Assembly: GCA_910584155.1 (NCBI GenBank)
Contig: CAJTYG010000004.1
Coordinates: forward strand, 62,001 to 126,000
Origin: an uncultured Christensenella sp.
GTDB taxonomy: Bacteria; Bacillota; Clostridia; Christensenellales; CAG-917
Reading direction: 5' to 3'
DNA length: 64,000 nucleotides
Shown: piece by piece, positions 17,397 to 26,101 of the stretch
Layout: each line of letters begins with the position of its first letter
Position numbering within the stretch: the stretch's first letter is position 1
Notes under the pieces: model-generated
The model's input: the letters and a program-made list of their open reading frames with translations, nothing else
Database searches by the model: none
Told to the model about the DNA's origin: nothing
Program-made: the position numbers and the translations under genes

Positions 17397-17939
17397 TTAC
17401 TTCGTGGCTCTCTTGCCGACCTTCTTGACGACCACCTCATCCTTGTAGTGGATGCCATAGTTGTGGTACGGTTCGACAGGCTTAAGCGCCTTGATGCTTG
17501 CCGCTTGCTGTCCGACCAACTGACGGTCGATACCCTTTACGACAATTTCAAGAGGCTGGGGCTGCGCAAACGTAATGCCCTCGGGAGCGACGACCTCGAT
17601 CGTGTGAGAGAAGCCGATGCTGAGCGTGAGCTTGTTGTTGCCCGTGAGCGTCACCTTATAACCTACACCGCTTACGATGAGCGACTTTTCAAAGCCCTTT
17701 GTAACGCCGACCACCATATTGTGTATGAGCGCACGGTACAGACCGTGAAGCGCACGGTGATCCTTGTCGTCGGAATGACGCTTGCAAAGAACGTGTCCGT
17801 CCTCAAGCACTACGTCAATGGACTTGTCCACCTTCTGGCTAAGTTTGCCGAGAGGTCCGCTTATCGTAACGACGTTGTCATTGTTTTCAAATGTTACTCC
17901 TGCGGGAAGCGCAATGGGAGCTCTGCCTATTCTTGACAT
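17397..17939 (-). CDS. rplF: Ribosomal protein L6
   Basis: L6 of the 50S subunit, 180 residues, with two similar L6 domains; the second carries the GIDRQLVGQQAASI and PYHNYGIHYKDE motifs. The ATG at 17939 (MSRIGRAPI) was chosen because it matches the family N-terminus and is preceded by AAGGAGG; an upstream in-frame ATG adds nine unmatched residues. Confidence 0.98.
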   Translation of the reverse strand: MSRIGRAPIALPAGVTFENNDNVVTISGPLGKLSQKVDKSIDVVLEDGHVLCKRHSDDKDHRALHGLYRALIHNMVVGVTKGFEKSLIVSGVGYKVTLTGNNKLTLSIGFSHTIEVVAPEGITFAQPQPLEIVVKGIDRQLVGQQAASIKALKPVEPYHNYGIHYKDEVVVKKVGKRATK

Positions 17940-17949
17940 AACTACCTCC

Positions 17950-18345
17950 TTACCAAACGTAGGCAAGCACTTCGCCGCCGATGTGTTGAGCCTTTGCTTC
18001 CTTGTCGGTGAGAATACCCTTGGACGTGGAAAGAATGGCGATACCCATTCCGCCCAACACCTTGGGAAGATTGTCTACACCTGCATATACACGCAAGCCC
18101 GGTGTGGAAACTCTTTTGAGCCCCGTAACTACTTTTTGATTTTTCTCAGGTGCGTACTTCAAGGTGATGAGAATCGTGTTTTGCACTGCGCCCTCTACGA
18201 TTTCATAGCCCTTGATGTAGCCCTCCTTGACTAAGATATCTGCGATTGCAACCTTCATCTTGCTTGCGGGTATCTCAACCGTTTCGTGTTTGGCAGTCAA
18301 GGCGTTTCTGATTCTTGTAAGCATATCTGCGATGGGATCTGTCAT
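17950..18345 (-). CDS. rpsH: Ribosomal protein S8
   Basis: S8, an early 16S rRNA binder, 131 residues. It starts TDPIADMLTRIRNAL and ends with the conserved STSKGILTDKEA motif before GGEVLAYVW. S8 is the known repressor of spc genes in E. coli; whether it acts so here is not visible. Gaps of 13 and 10 nt to its neighbours. Confidence 0.98.
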   Translation of the reverse strand: MTDPIADMLTRIRNALTAKHETVEIPASKMKVAIADILVKEGYIKGYEIVEGAVQNTILITLKYAPEKNQKVVTGLKRVSTPGLRVYAGVDNLPKVLGGMGIAILSTSKGILTDKEAKAQHIGGEVLAYVW

Positions 18346-18358
18346 TTTGCGCCTCCTA

Positions 18359-18544
18359 TTACCAACTTGCTTTCTTCACGCCGGGAAGTTCTCCCTTATA
18401 GGCGAGATTGCGGAAACAAACTCTGCAAATGCCGTACTTCTTGAGGACGGCGTGCGGGCGCCCGCAGATACGGCAACGTGTATACTCACGTGTCGAATAC
18501 TTTTGGGGCCTTTGCTGCTTTATCTTCATTGATGTTTTGGCCAT
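18359..18544 (-). CDS. rpsN: Ribosomal protein S14, zinc type
   Basis: A 61-residue S14 with the four zinc cysteines CRIC and CRVC (CRICGRPHAVLKKYGICRVC), the short zinc form (type Z) typical of Gram-positive bacteria, in contrast to the long cysteine-free form. It lies 10 nt after rplE and 13 nt before rpsH. Confidence 0.98.
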   Translation of the reverse strand: MAKTSMKIKQQRPQKYSTREYTRCRICGRPHAVLKKYGICRVCFRNLAYKGELPGVKKASW

Positions 18545-18554
18545 ACTTTACTCC

Positions 18555-19160
18555 TTACTTAGCGAAAGGCATTCCCAAGAGCTTGAGAAGCTCTCTTGCC
18601 TCCTCATCCGTCTTTGCCGTCGTTACGATGCAAATATCAAAACCGCGAACCTTTTCCACCTTGCTGTAGTCGATTTCGGGGAAAATGAGCTGTTCCTTGA
18701 CGCCGACTGCGTAGTTGCCTCTGCCGTCAAAGGACTTTGAGGATATACCACGGAAGTCACGGACTCTCGGAAGAGCGATAGAGATGAATTTGTCAAGGAA
18801 ATCATACATTCTGTTTCCACGCAGAGTGACCTTTGCGCCGACGTTCATTCCCTCTCTCACCTTGAAGTTTGCTACTGATTTTTTTGCTGTCGTGATGACC
18901 GGCTTCTGACCTGCGATCTGCTTGAGCTCCTCAACTGCGAGCTGCAGCGATTTGCTGTTGTCCTTGCAGTCGCCCAGTCCCATATTGAGGACGATCTTCT
19001 CAAGGCGTGGAACCTCGTTCACGTTTGTGTAGCCAAAGCGTTTGATGAGAGCCGGTACAACCTCTTCGGTGTACTGCTTTCTCATACGATATCTTTCAGC
19101 ACTACCAGCATTCTTATCGGTTGCAGCTGCTTTAGCAACCTGATTTTTCTTGTCTGCCAC
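18555..19160 (-). CDS. rplE: Ribosomal protein L5 (GTG start)
   Basis: L5, a 5S rRNA-binding protein, 201 residues against the usual 179: about twenty extra Lys/Ala-rich residues precede the family start at YTEEVVPALIKRFGY. The start codon is GTG at 19160, supported by GGAGG seven bases upstream; the first internal ATG (residue 26) has no ribosome site. Core motifs such as KIVLNMGLGD and FPEIDYSKVEKVRG are intact. Confidence 0.97.
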   Translation of the reverse strand: MADKKNQVAKAAATDKNAGSAERYRMRKQYTEEVVPALIKRFGYTNVNEVPRLEKIVLNMGLGDCKDNSKSLQLAVEELKQIAGQKPVITTAKKSVANFKVREGMNVGAKVTLRGNRMYDFLDKFISIALPRVRDFRGISSKSFDGRGNYAVGVKEQLIFPEIDYSKVEKVRGFDICIVTTAKTDEEARELLKLLGMPFAK

Positions 19161-19178
19161 GATATTACCTCCGATTTA

Positions 19179-19586
19179 TCAGTCTGCTTTGTTTTCGTCA
19201 GACTTTGTTTTTTTCTTTGCCGCTTTCTTTGCCGCCTTCTTTGCGGACGCCTTCTTCTCGTCGAGGGCTGCGCCGCACTTGGGGCATACACGGACGGACT
19301 TTTGCTTGCCGTTTACTTCTTTGAGCTCATGCTTGACTCTGATAACCGCACCGCAGGAAGCGCACACCGGCATCACGTTTGATGCGTCGATGGTGCCCTC
19401 TCTCTTGATGATGCCGCCCTGATCCTGTGCATTTCTCGGCTTTTTGCTTCTTGATACGATATTGACGCCCTCAACGTAAAGTCTGTTGCTGTCGGCATTG
19501 ACTTTGAGCACCTTGCCGACCTTGCCCTTATCCTTACCCGTGATGACCATCACGTTATCGCCCTTTTTCACACTCAGGTTTGCCAT
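19179..19586 (-). CDS. rplX: Ribosomal protein L24 with Lys-rich tail
   Basis: L24 starts assembly of the 50S subunit. The KOW motif (KGDNVMVITGKDKGKVGKVL) is at the N-terminus, followed by CASC and CPKC pairs that probably bind zinc. The 135-residue protein is about 30 longer than usual owing to a low-complexity Lys/Ala tail (KKASAKKAAKKAAKKKTK). The tail may contact rRNA. Confidence 0.97.
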   Translation of the reverse strand: MANLSVKKGDNVMVITGKDKGKVGKVLKVNADSNRLYVEGVNIVSRSKKPRNAQDQGGIIKREGTIDASNVMPVCASCGAVIRVKHELKEVNGKQKSVRVCPKCGAALDEKKASAKKAAKKAAKKKTKSDENKAD

Positions 19587-19604
19587 AATAGTTTGTCCTC
19601 CTTC

Positions 19605-19973
19605 TTACAGCACTTCGGGTGCTAATGAGATAATCTTCATATAGTCCTTGTCACGAAGCTCTCTTGCGATAGGCCCGAAGATACGGGTGCCCTGAGGCTG
19701 CTTCTGATTGTCGATGATAACGGCTGCGTTGTCATCAAACTTGATGTAGCTGCCGTCCTCACGCTGCAGACCGAATTGGGTGCGGACGATGACCGCCTTT
19801 ACGACGTCGCCCTTTTTGACCTTACCGCCGGGGATAGCGGACTTGACGGACGCTACGATGACGTCGCCGATGTTGCCGCTTCTTCTGAAGGAGCCGCCCA
19901 AAACTCTGATACACATGATTTCTTTTGCGCCGCTGTTGTCGGCGACTTTAAGCCAGCTTAATGGTTGAATCAT
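19605..19973 (-). CDS. rplN: Ribosomal protein L14
   Basis: L14 of the 50S subunit, exactly 122 residues as is standard. It begins MIQPLSWLKVADNSGAKEIMCI, with the small beta-barrel core, and ends KIISLAPEVL. It forms part of an intersubunit bridge and is the docking site of RsfS. Spacing is 14 nt after rpsQ. Confidence 0.98.
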   Translation of the reverse strand: MIQPLSWLKVADNSGAKEIMCIRVLGGSFRRSGNIGDVIVASVKSAIPGGKVKKGDVVKAVIVRTQFGLQREDGSYIKFDDNAAVIIDNQKQPQGTRIFGPIARELRDKDYMKIISLAPEVL

Positions 19974-19987
19974 AGTTTCGTCCCTCC

Positions 19988-20245
19988 TTACTTCGCCTTT
20001 TCGATTATCTCAACAAGACGCCAGCACTTGTCCTTTGACAGCGGACGTGTTTCTGCGATAAGCACCTTGTCGCCTATGCCGCACTCGTTGTGCTCGTCGT
20101 GCGCTTTGAACTTCTTGGTGCGACTTACGATTTTTTTGTAGAGGGGGTGTTTGACACGCTCGCTGATGGCGACGACGATTGTCTTGTCCATCTTGTCGCT
20201 GACAACTATGCCCACTCTTTCTTTTCTGAGATTTCTTTCTTCCAT
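19988..20245 (-). CDS. rpsQ: Ribosomal protein S17
   Basis: S17, an OB-fold 16S rRNA-binding protein of 85 residues. The motif RVGIVVSDKMDKTIVVAI and the C-terminal GDKVLIAETRPLSKDKCWRLVEI are family features. It is 12 nt after rpmC. Confidence 0.98.
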   Translation of the reverse strand: MEERNLRKERVGIVVSDKMDKTIVVAISERVKHPLYKKIVSRTKKFKAHDEHNECGIGDKVLIAETRPLSKDKCWRLVEIIEKAK

Positions 20246-20257
20246 AATGTCCTCCGA

Positions 20258-20476
20258 TTAGCCCTTTGCCTCGCCCTTTTTGGCACGGGCAAGCTCTCTT
20301 TGGCGGATAACGGTTTTGACACGTGCAATGTCACGTCTCGTCTCCTTAAGCTCCAAAGGATTTGTGAGTTGATTGGTGGCATTTTTAAAACGGAGGAAAA
20401 ACAGTGCGGATTTGAGCTCTGCGAGCTTATCCATCAGTTCCTTATCCGTCATTTCCAAAACTTGTTTTGATTTCAT
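20258..20476 (-). CDS. rpmC: Ribosomal protein L29
   Basis: L29, a two-helix protein near the exit tunnel, 72 residues. Visible features are the helix MTDKELMDKLAELKSALFFLRF and the NPLELKETRRDIARVKTVIRQ end. Its start overlaps the rplP stop by four bases (ATGA). Confidence 0.97.
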   Translation of the reverse strand: MKSKQVLEMTDKELMDKLAELKSALFFLRFKNATNQLTNPLELKETRRDIARVKTVIRQRELARAKKGEAKG

Positions 20477-20910
20477 TGTTCACCGCCTTCGACGTCCTTG
20501 GTCTCTTCAGCTCTTACAAATTTGCACTTGACGGGCAATTTGTTTGCTGCAAGACGCAACGCCTCTTTTGCTACTGATTCATCGATTCCTGCGATTTCGA
20601 ACATCACACGGCCCGGCTTGACTACTGCTACCCAATATTCGGGAGAACCTTTACCTGAGCCCATACGGGTTTCGGCAGGCTTTTTGGTCACGGGCTTGTG
20701 GGGGAAGATGTCCACCCATACCTTGCCGCCACGGCGGATATATCTTGTCATTGCGACACGTGCTGCTTCGATTTGGTTGGAGGTAATCCAGCCCGGCTCC
20801 TGAGCGACGAGCCCGAATTCGCCGTATGCGACTACGTTGCCCTTCGTTGCTTTGCCTGTCATTCTGCCACGCATTTGACGACGTCTTTTGACACGTTTTG
20901 GCATTAACAT
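20473..20910 (-). CDS. rplP: Ribosomal protein L16
   Basis: L16 contacts the A-site tRNA; 145 residues. It begins MLMPKRVKRRRQMRGRM; the first ATG (20910) rather than the third codon was kept because AAGGAGG lies 9 nt before it. The RRGGKVWVDIFPHKPVTKKPAE motif is intact. One-base overlap with rpsC (TAATG). Confidence 0.98.
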   Translation of the reverse strand: MLMPKRVKRRRQMRGRMTGKATKGNVVAYGEFGLVAQEPGWITSNQIEAARVAMTRYIRRGGKVWVDIFPHKPVTKKPAETRMGSGKGSPEYWVAVVKPGRVMFEIAGIDESVAKEALRLAANKLPVKCKFVRAEETKDVEGGEQ

Positions 20911-21575
20911 TATTGGTTTCCTCCTTCAAGTGGATTTTTGCCGAGCACTTCACCCTTGTAGATCCAAACCTTTACGCCGATCGCACCGAAGGTGGTGTGC
21001 GCCGTAGCTACACCGTACTCGATGTTTGCACGCAAGGTCTGAAGCGGAATGGAGCCGTCTCGATACTGTTCGCTTCTTGCAATTTCTGCGCCGTCAAGAC
21101 GTCCGCTGACCATTGTCTTAATGCCCTTTGCGCCCGCCTTCATTGCCTTTGACATTGCCTGCTTCATCGTGCGACGGAAGGATGCTCTGCCCTCAAGCTG
21201 TTTGGCGATGTTTTCGGCAACGAGCTGTGCGTCTGCGTCCGGAGCCTTGACTTCCATGATGTTGATGCTGACCTTTTTGTCGGTTTTGCCGAGCAGCTTT
21301 TCAACCTCTTTCTTGATTTGCTCTACGCCTGCGCCTGCCTTGCCGATGAGCGTTGCGGGACGTGAGGTGTGGATTGCCACAACAAACTTGTCTGCCGCTC
21401 TCTCGATGGTTATTTTGGAAATTGCGTTGTCGTAATATTTCTTTTTGATGAATTTACGCACCTTGTTGTCTTCGACAATGTTGTCTGCAAAGTGTGCCTT
21501 GTCGGCATACCATGTCGAAGTCCAAGGTTTGATAATGCCCGTTCTGAGTCCGTTCGGATCAACTTTTTGTCCCAT
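20910..21575 (-). CDS. rpsC: Ribosomal protein S3
   Basis: S3 of the mRNA entry site, 221 residues, with a KH RNA-binding domain (PATLIGKAGAGVEQIKKEVE) and the C-terminal RRTMKQAMSKAMKAGAKGI part. The ATG at 21575 (MGQKVDPNGLR) is the family start and follows AAGGAGG; the in-frame extension upstream is unlike S3. Confidence 0.98.
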   Translation of the reverse strand: MGQKVDPNGLRTGIIKPWTSTWYADKAHFADNIVEDNKVRKFIKKKYYDNAISKITIERAADKFVVAIHTSRPATLIGKAGAGVEQIKKEVEKLLGKTDKKVSINIMEVKAPDADAQLVAENIAKQLEGRASFRRTMKQAMSKAMKAGAKGIKTMVSGRLDGAEIARSEQYRDGSIPLQTLRANIEYGVATAHTTFGAIGVKVWIYKGEVLGKNPLEGGNQ

Positions 21576-21586
21576 TGGATACCTCC

Positions 21587-21976
21587 TTAAGCCTGTACGG
21601 AGTCGAGCACAACGGTGATGTGGCTCGTCCTCTTGTTGATGCGGTATGCTCTGCCCTTCGACACTGCCTGTATACGCTTGAGCGTAGGACCTTCGTTGGC
21701 GTAGCACTCTGCGATAAACAGATCGTTTTTGGAAAGATTCATATTGTTTTCCGCATTTGCGATTGCGCTGTTTACAAGCTTGATAAGCACCTCGCTTGCC
21801 GCCTTGGGCGTGTTTTCAAGTATAGCGACAGCCTCTGTGACGGGTTTGCCCTTGATGATGTCAAGCACTACTCTCACTTTGAAGGGAGAAATTCTGACAT
21901 ATTTAGCGGTTGCGTGCGGTCTTTGGTCTGCCTTTGTCTGACGCTCCAAAGCCTTTTGTTTACTTCTGGTAGCCAT
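21587..21976 (-). CDS. rplV: Ribosomal protein L22
   Basis: L22 lines the peptide tunnel; 129 residues. Landmarks are AKYVRISPFKVRVVLDIIKG, NSAIANAENN and the tunnel hairpin region near GPTLKRIQAVSKGRAYRINKR. The N-terminus has about 20 extra basic residues. It is 11 nt after rpsS and 11 nt before rpsC. Confidence 0.97.
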   Translation of the reverse strand: MATRSKQKALERQTKADQRPHATAKYVRISPFKVRVVLDIIKGKPVTEAVAILENTPKAASEVLIKLVNSAIANAENNMNLSKNDLFIAECYANEGPTLKRIQAVSKGRAYRINKRTSHITVVLDSVQA

Positions 21977-21987
21977 ATATCCCTCCT

Positions 21988-22266
21988 TTATTTGCCCGAC
22001 GTGGTTTTGTCGCCTGCGTGACCTCTGAAGGTACGTGTGGGAGCAAACTCACCGAGCTTGCAGCCGACCATATCCTCTGTGATATATACCGGAACGTGCT
22101 GCTTGCCGTTGTGGACTGCGATCGTGTGTCCGACCATCTCGGGGAAAATCGTTGAACTTCTTGACCATGTTTTGACGGATTCACGCTTGCCTGACTCGTT
22201 CATTGCGATGATTCTGTTGATAAGGCGCTCTTCTACATACGGGCCTTTTTTAACACTTCTACTCAT
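21988..22266 (-). CDS. rpsS: Ribosomal protein S19
   Basis: S19 of the 30S head, 92 residues. It has the standard start MSRSVKKGPYVEERL, the WSRSSTIFPEMVGHTIAVHNG centre and the basic FAPTRTFRGHAGDK end. It is 12 nt after rplB with a GGAGG ribosome site. Confidence 0.98.
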   Translation of the reverse strand: MSRSVKKGPYVEERLINRIIAMNESGKRESVKTWSRSSTIFPEMVGHTIAVHNGKQHVPVYITEDMVGCKLGEFAPTRTFRGHAGDKTTSGK

Positions 22267-22278
22267 TTTCTCCTCCGA

Positions 22279-23106
22279 TTAGTTCACGCGCTTAATAATA
22301 AACTTACTTGACGCATTTTTCTTCTTTCTCGTCTTATAGCCCAAAGCCGGCTTGCCCCAAGGCGTAACGGGTGAAGGCATACCTACAGGTGACTTGCCCT
22401 CGCCGCCGCCATGCGGGTGGTCGTTCGGGTTCATTACGACGCCACGGACGGTTGGACGCACGCCCATATGACGTGTCTTGCCCGCCTTGCCGACACGCAC
22501 GATCTCGTGATCGAGGTTGCCGACCTGACCGATGGTCGCTCTGCAGCCGATGAGGATATATCTCATTTCACCGCTGGGCATACGCACGATTGCGTATTTG
22601 CCCTCTTTTGCCATAAGCTGTGCGGCGTTGCCTGCCGCTCTTGCGACGATGCCGCCCTTGCCGGGTTGCATCTCGATGTTGTGTATCATCGTACCTACGG
22701 GAATTGCGGACAAGGGAAGCGAGTTGCCGACCTTGATGTCTGCGTTTTCACCGCTTTCGAGCACGTCGCCGACATTGAGACCGAGAGGTGCGAGAATGTA
22801 TCTCTTTTCACCGTCCGCATAGTGCAGAAGCGCTATGTTTGCAGAACGGTTTGGATCATACTCTATCGTTGCGACCTTTGCGGGGATACCGTCCTTATTG
22901 CGCTTGAAGTCGATAATACGGTATTTGTTTCTGTTTCCGCCACCGATGTGACGCACGGTGATCCTGCCCATTGCGTTTCTTCCGCCCGACTTGTTGAGCG
23001 ATACGAGAAGCGAACGCTCGGGTGTGGTGGAAGTGATTTCCTCATAAGCAGACACCGTCATAAAACGGCGGGCAGGAGAAGTTGGTTTATACTTTTTAAT
23101 AGCCAT
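22279..23106 (-). CDS. rplB: Ribosomal protein L2
   Basis: L2, needed for subunit joining and the peptidyl-transferase centre; 275 residues, standard length. It begins MAIKKYKPTSPARRFMTVSA. The C-terminal part has the conserved GVVMNPNDHPHGGGEG motif with the histidine important for activity, and the basic KTRKKKNASSKFIIKR end. Confidence 0.98.
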   Translation of the reverse strand: MAIKKYKPTSPARRFMTVSAYEEITSTTPERSLLVSLNKSGGRNAMGRITVRHIGGGNRNKYRIIDFKRNKDGIPAKVATIEYDPNRSANIALLHYADGEKRYILAPLGLNVGDVLESGENADIKVGNSLPLSAIPVGTMIHNIEMQPGKGGIVARAAGNAAQLMAKEGKYAIVRMPSGEMRYILIGCRATIGQVGNLDHEIVRVGKAGKTRHMGVRPTVRGVVMNPNDHPHGGGEGKSPVGMPSPVTPWGKPALGYKTRKKKNASSKFIIKRVN

Positions 23107-23124
23107 AGTTTACTCTCCTTATCC

Positions 23125-23415
23125 TTATGCGAGGCTCTCGAAGAATTCGATAGCTTTGCTGTCGGCAGTCAAGGTGACGATAGCTTTTTTGAAAGCAGGA
23201 CGTCTGCCTTCATTTCTGCCCATTCTCTTGAGTTTGCCGTCGTAGTTTGAAGTGTTGACCTTTGCAACCTTCACGCCGAAAATTTGCTCTATTGCCACTT
23301 TGACCTGTGACTTCGTTGCGGTTTTTGCAACCTTGAACGTGTATTTCTTTGCAGGAATGCCGTCGTAACTTTTCTCTGAAAGAATCGGCTCAATGATGAT
23401 ATCGTATGCTGTCAT
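23125..23415 (-). CDS. rplW: Ribosomal protein L23
   Basis: L23 at the tunnel exit, dock for trigger factor and SRP; 96 residues. Landmarks are IIEPILSEKSYDGI, YTFKVAKTATKSQVKVAIEQIFGVKV and the RMGRNEGRRPAFKKAIVTL part. The start overlaps the rplD stop by one base. Confidence 0.97.
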   Translation of the reverse strand: MTAYDIIIEPILSEKSYDGIPAKKYTFKVAKTATKSQVKVAIEQIFGVKVAKVNTSNYDGKLKRMGRNEGRRPAFKKAIVTLTADSKAIEFFESLA

Positions 23416-24035
23416 TATTGTGCTGCCTCCTCGATCTTCTTCAATGCGTCAACGGTGAGCACGAGGTTTTTGGTTGCAACTACGTCGTAGACGCTGAGCG
23501 TCCTTGCCTCTGTCACGCTGACGGTGGGAATGTTGCCGCTTGCAAGCAGTACGTCTGCGTCATACTCGCCGAGCACGAACATAACCTTCCCGTTTAAGCC
23601 GAGCGCCTTGACTGCGTTTGCAATATGCTTCGTCTTTGCCTCGCTGAGTGCGAGCTTGTCAAGCACTACGACTTCGTTTTGGCGGATCTTTTCGGACATA
23701 GCTGAAAGGAATGCCGCCTTTTTCATATTTTTGTTGATTTTTTGTGAGAAATCTCTGGGTTTCTTTGCAAATACGACGCCGCCGCCCACATACTGAGGTG
23801 CGACTATAGAGCCCTGACGTGCACGGCCCGTGCCCTTCTGACGGTAAGGCTTTGCGCCGCCGCCACGCACTTCCGTCCTCGTGAGAGCGCTCATCGTGCC
23901 CTGACGCTTGTTTGCAAGCTGTGCAACAACAACCTGATGCACGAGCGCTTCGTTGTAATCGCACGCAAAGACGGATTCGCTCACTTCTACGCTGCCGACG
24001 TTTTTGCCGGTGATATCCAATACGTTAAGTTTCAT
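23415..24035 (-). CDS. rplD: Ribosomal protein L4
   Basis: L4, 206 residues, whose long loop (GGGAKPYRQKGTGRARQGS) reaches the peptide tunnel. In some bacteria L4 represses the S10 operon. It lies 12 nt after rplC and overlaps rplW by one base. The C-terminal domain keeps the family pattern TVDALKKIEE. Confidence 0.97.
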   Translation of the reverse strand: MKLNVLDITGKNVGSVEVSESVFACDYNEALVHQVVVAQLANKRQGTMSALTRTEVRGGGAKPYRQKGTGRARQGSIVAPQYVGGGVVFAKKPRDFSQKINKNMKKAAFLSAMSEKIRQNEVVVLDKLALSEAKTKHIANAVKALGLNGKVMFVLGEYDADVLLASGNIPTVSVTEARTLSVYDVVATKNLVLTVDALKKIEEAAQ

Positions 24036-24047
24036 TTCCTACCTCGC

Positions 24048-24677
24048 TTAGCCCTTGACGGACTCTTTTACGATCACCAAGCCGCCCTTCGGGCCCGGGA
24101 TTGCCCCTTTCACAAGAAGCAAATTTCTTGCCGCATCAACACGCACTACCGTGAGATTTTGCACTGTCACCTTTTCGCTGCCCCACTGTCCTGCCATGTG
24201 CTTGTTTTTGAATACACGTGACGGCGACGAGCATGCGCCCATTGAGCCTACGCCTCTGTGATATCCGGAGCCGTGCGCCTTGGGACCGATATGATTGTTC
24301 CATCTCTGCACAACGCCCGAGAAGCCGTGTCCCTTAGATGTGCCCGTGACGTCCACCTTGTCGCCCTCGGCAAAGACGTCGCACTTGATTTCCTGACCGA
24401 GCTCGTAGCCCGTGCTGTTTGAAAGACGCAGCTCACGCAAATACTTTCTGACGGTGACGCCCGCCTTTTTGAAGTGTCCGCTGACAGGCTTGTTGACTCT
24501 TGTCTCCTTGACGGTGCCAAAGCCGACCTGTACTGCCTCATAGCCGTCGTTCTCCACTGTCTTGACCTGCACGATCGGGCAGGGACCTGCCTCGACGACC
24601 GTCACAGGAATGACCTTGCCTTCCGGAGTGAAGATTTGGCTCATACCCAACTTTTTACCGATGATTGCTTTATCCAT
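24048..24677 (-). CDS. rplC: Ribosomal protein L3
   Basis: L3, an early 23S rRNA binder of 209 residues with the loop that reaches the peptidyl-transferase centre (GFSGVVQRWNNHIGPKAHGSG). It begins MDKAIIGKKLGMSQIF, and AAGGAGGGAT stands upstream. It is 38 nt after rpsJ. Confidence 0.98.
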   Translation of the reverse strand: MDKAIIGKKLGMSQIFTPEGKVIPVTVVEAGPCPIVQVKTVENDGYEAVQVGFGTVKETRVNKPVSGHFKKAGVTVRKYLRELRLSNSTGYELGQEIKCDVFAEGDKVDVTGTSKGHGFSGVVQRWNNHIGPKAHGSGYHRGVGSMGACSSPSRVFKNKHMAGQWGSEKVTVQNLTVVRVDAARNLLLVKGAIPGPKGGLVIVKESVKG

Positions 24678-24715
24678 GTAAAGTTCATCCCTCCTTTTAT
24701 TGTTACAATTTAATA

Positions 24716-25024
24716 TTACAGCTTGATTGAGATATCTACGCCTGCGGGCAGATCCAGCTTCATAAGAGAATCCACCGTCTTGCTCGTGGGATTGTAGATG
24801 TCAATCAAACGCTTGTGCGTCCTAAGCTCAAACTGCTCACGACTGTCCTTGTACTTGTGAGTTGCACGCAAAATCGTGATGATCTCCTTATCCGTGGGAA
24901 GCGGAATGGGACCGGATACCTTCGTGCCGGTTTTTTTGACTGTCTCCACGATCTTCTCTGCGGAAAGGTCGATGAGATTGTGGTCGTAAGCTTTAAGTTT
25001 AATTCTTATTTTTTGCCCAGCCAT
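24716..25024 (-). CDS. rpsJ: Ribosomal protein S10
   Basis: S10, 102 residues, first gene of the superoperon, also the NusE transcription antitermination factor. Landmarks are KIRIKLKAYDHNLIDLSAEKI, SGPIPLPT and NPTSKTVDSLMKLDLPAGVDI. The ATG at 25024 follows an AGGAGG site; the in-frame upstream extension is not part of the family. The str-operon genes (rpsL, rpsG, fusA, tuf) are not found upstream in this window. Confidence 0.98.
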   Translation of the reverse strand: MAGQKIRIKLKAYDHNLIDLSAEKIVETVKKTGTKVSGPIPLPTDKEIITILRATHKYKDSREQFELRTHKRLIDIYNPTSKTVDSLMKLDLPAGVDISIKL

Positions 25025-25129
25025 GATATATATAGCCTCCTGATTTATAACACTGATCCGTGTGTGTCTTTTTATTTTTTTACCGTCGCACTGCAACGGA
25101 AATGGACGTGTTCTAATACACGCTTGCTA

Positions 25130-25159
25130 AGATTAGCATAAATCAAGCAACTATGTCAA
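25130..25159 (-). promoter_or_regulatory. Promoter of the S10-spc-alpha superoperon
   Basis: Minus-strand -35 TTGACA (25159-25154), an 18-nt spacer and -10 TAATCT (25135-25130). The leader before rpsJ is about 100 nt. Confidence 0.6.
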
Positions 25160-25279
25160 CAAAAATTAAGCTTGAAAATAAATAAATTTTAAAATATTTT
25201 TAGCATTGTGTCCACCCAAACGGACGGACACTAAATATTGTATATATTGTTTAATTCCTACTATATCAGTTTATATATA

Positions 25280-26056
25280 TTATATAAGGAATTCTTCTTC
25301 GGGACGGATAACGCAGACGATGTGTGCGACCTGCGCTACGTATTCCCCGACCTCTTTTGCAATGATACCTGCGCCCTCTGCGTTGGGGTGTGCGCCGTCC
25401 TTGAAAAGATTTTGCCTGTCCTCAAAAATTTTATAAAGGTCGATATAAAACAAATTCATCTCTAAAGCAAGCTCCTTTGCAACGTCGTGGACGTCGGTCG
25501 CAACAAGCTCTATATTTATACCGTACGGCGCCTTGCCGTCCTTCAGAAATACGGGCGTCGGGGACATTATGAATACCTTTCTCACGCTATCGAGGGCGGT
25601 ATAAGATTTGATTATTTTTTTATAATCATCCTTAAACGCCTCTTTGCCACGCCAATTCATAGCCTTTGTGTCGTTTGAGCCGAGCATCAGCACCACTATT
25701 TCGGGTGCAAAATCCAAACTTTGTCTGTAGAGCTTTTCGTTTACATAAGGTCTGTCGCCCTCAAAGGAAGCCGTGCGCCCCGAAAAACCGAAGTTGTTTA
25801 CGCAAAACTCATCGCCCAAAAGCTTGCCCATCTGTGCAGGATAATTGTTTTTTGCCCAACCCGAAATGCCGTAGCCGTATGTAAGACTGTCGCCCACGCA
25901 CGCCACACGTATCTGCCCGTCCTTTGCCTTGTTGAGCGGATGAGCGGTTGCAAGCAGTCCGTTTGCATACAGGCTGCCCGGCACGATGGCGCAGGCGGCG
26001 ATCACTATGAACGCCAACACCGATATTATGATTATTGCGGTCTTTTTCTTTTGCAT
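25280..26056 (-). CDS. Membrane-anchored SGNH/GDSL-type hydrolase
   Basis: A 258-residue esterase-like protein. After an uncleaved N-terminal membrane anchor (TAIIIISVLAFIVIAACAIV) come the SGNH blocks: GDSL with the nucleophile serine (CVGDSLTYGYG), block II Gly (NFGFSGRT), block III Asn (LGSNDTK) and block V Asp-His (DGAHPN). It probably removes acyl groups from a cell-surface glycan or lipid; the substrate is unknown. The ATG at 26056 is 7 nt from a -10 box and has no Shine-Dalgarno, so a leaderless mRNA is likely; the longer frame with an upstream start would place the promoter inside the gene. Confidence 0.85.
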   Translation of the reverse strand: MQKKKTAIIIISVLAFIVIAACAIVPGSLYANGLLATAHPLNKAKDGQIRVACVGDSLTYGYGISGWAKNNYPAQMGKLLGDEFCVNNFGFSGRTASFEGDRPYVNEKLYRQSLDFAPEIVVLMLGSNDTKAMNWRGKEAFKDDYKKIIKSYTALDSVRKVFIMSPTPVFLKDGKAPYGINIELVATDVHDVAKELALEMNLFYIDLYKIFEDRQNLFKDGAHPNAEGAGIIAKEVGEYVAQVAHIVCVIRPEEEFLI

Positions 26057-26062
26057 ATGCCT

Positions 26063-26091
26063 ATTGTAGCACATTGCGCAGAGCAAAACAA
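26063..26091 (-). promoter_or_regulatory. Promoter abutting the SGNH hydrolase ATG
   Basis: Minus-strand -35 TTGTTT (26091-26086), 17 nt, -10 TACAAT (26068-26063). The start codon follows the -10 box by 6 nt. Confidence 0.6.
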
Positions 26092-26101
26092 TACTCGGCG
26101 A

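Noticed and set aside
22411..23250. A 279-residue plus-strand frame over rplB/rplW
   Set aside because: Shadow frame of ribosomal genes; no promoter or ribosome site, and composition typical of antisense frames in this genome.
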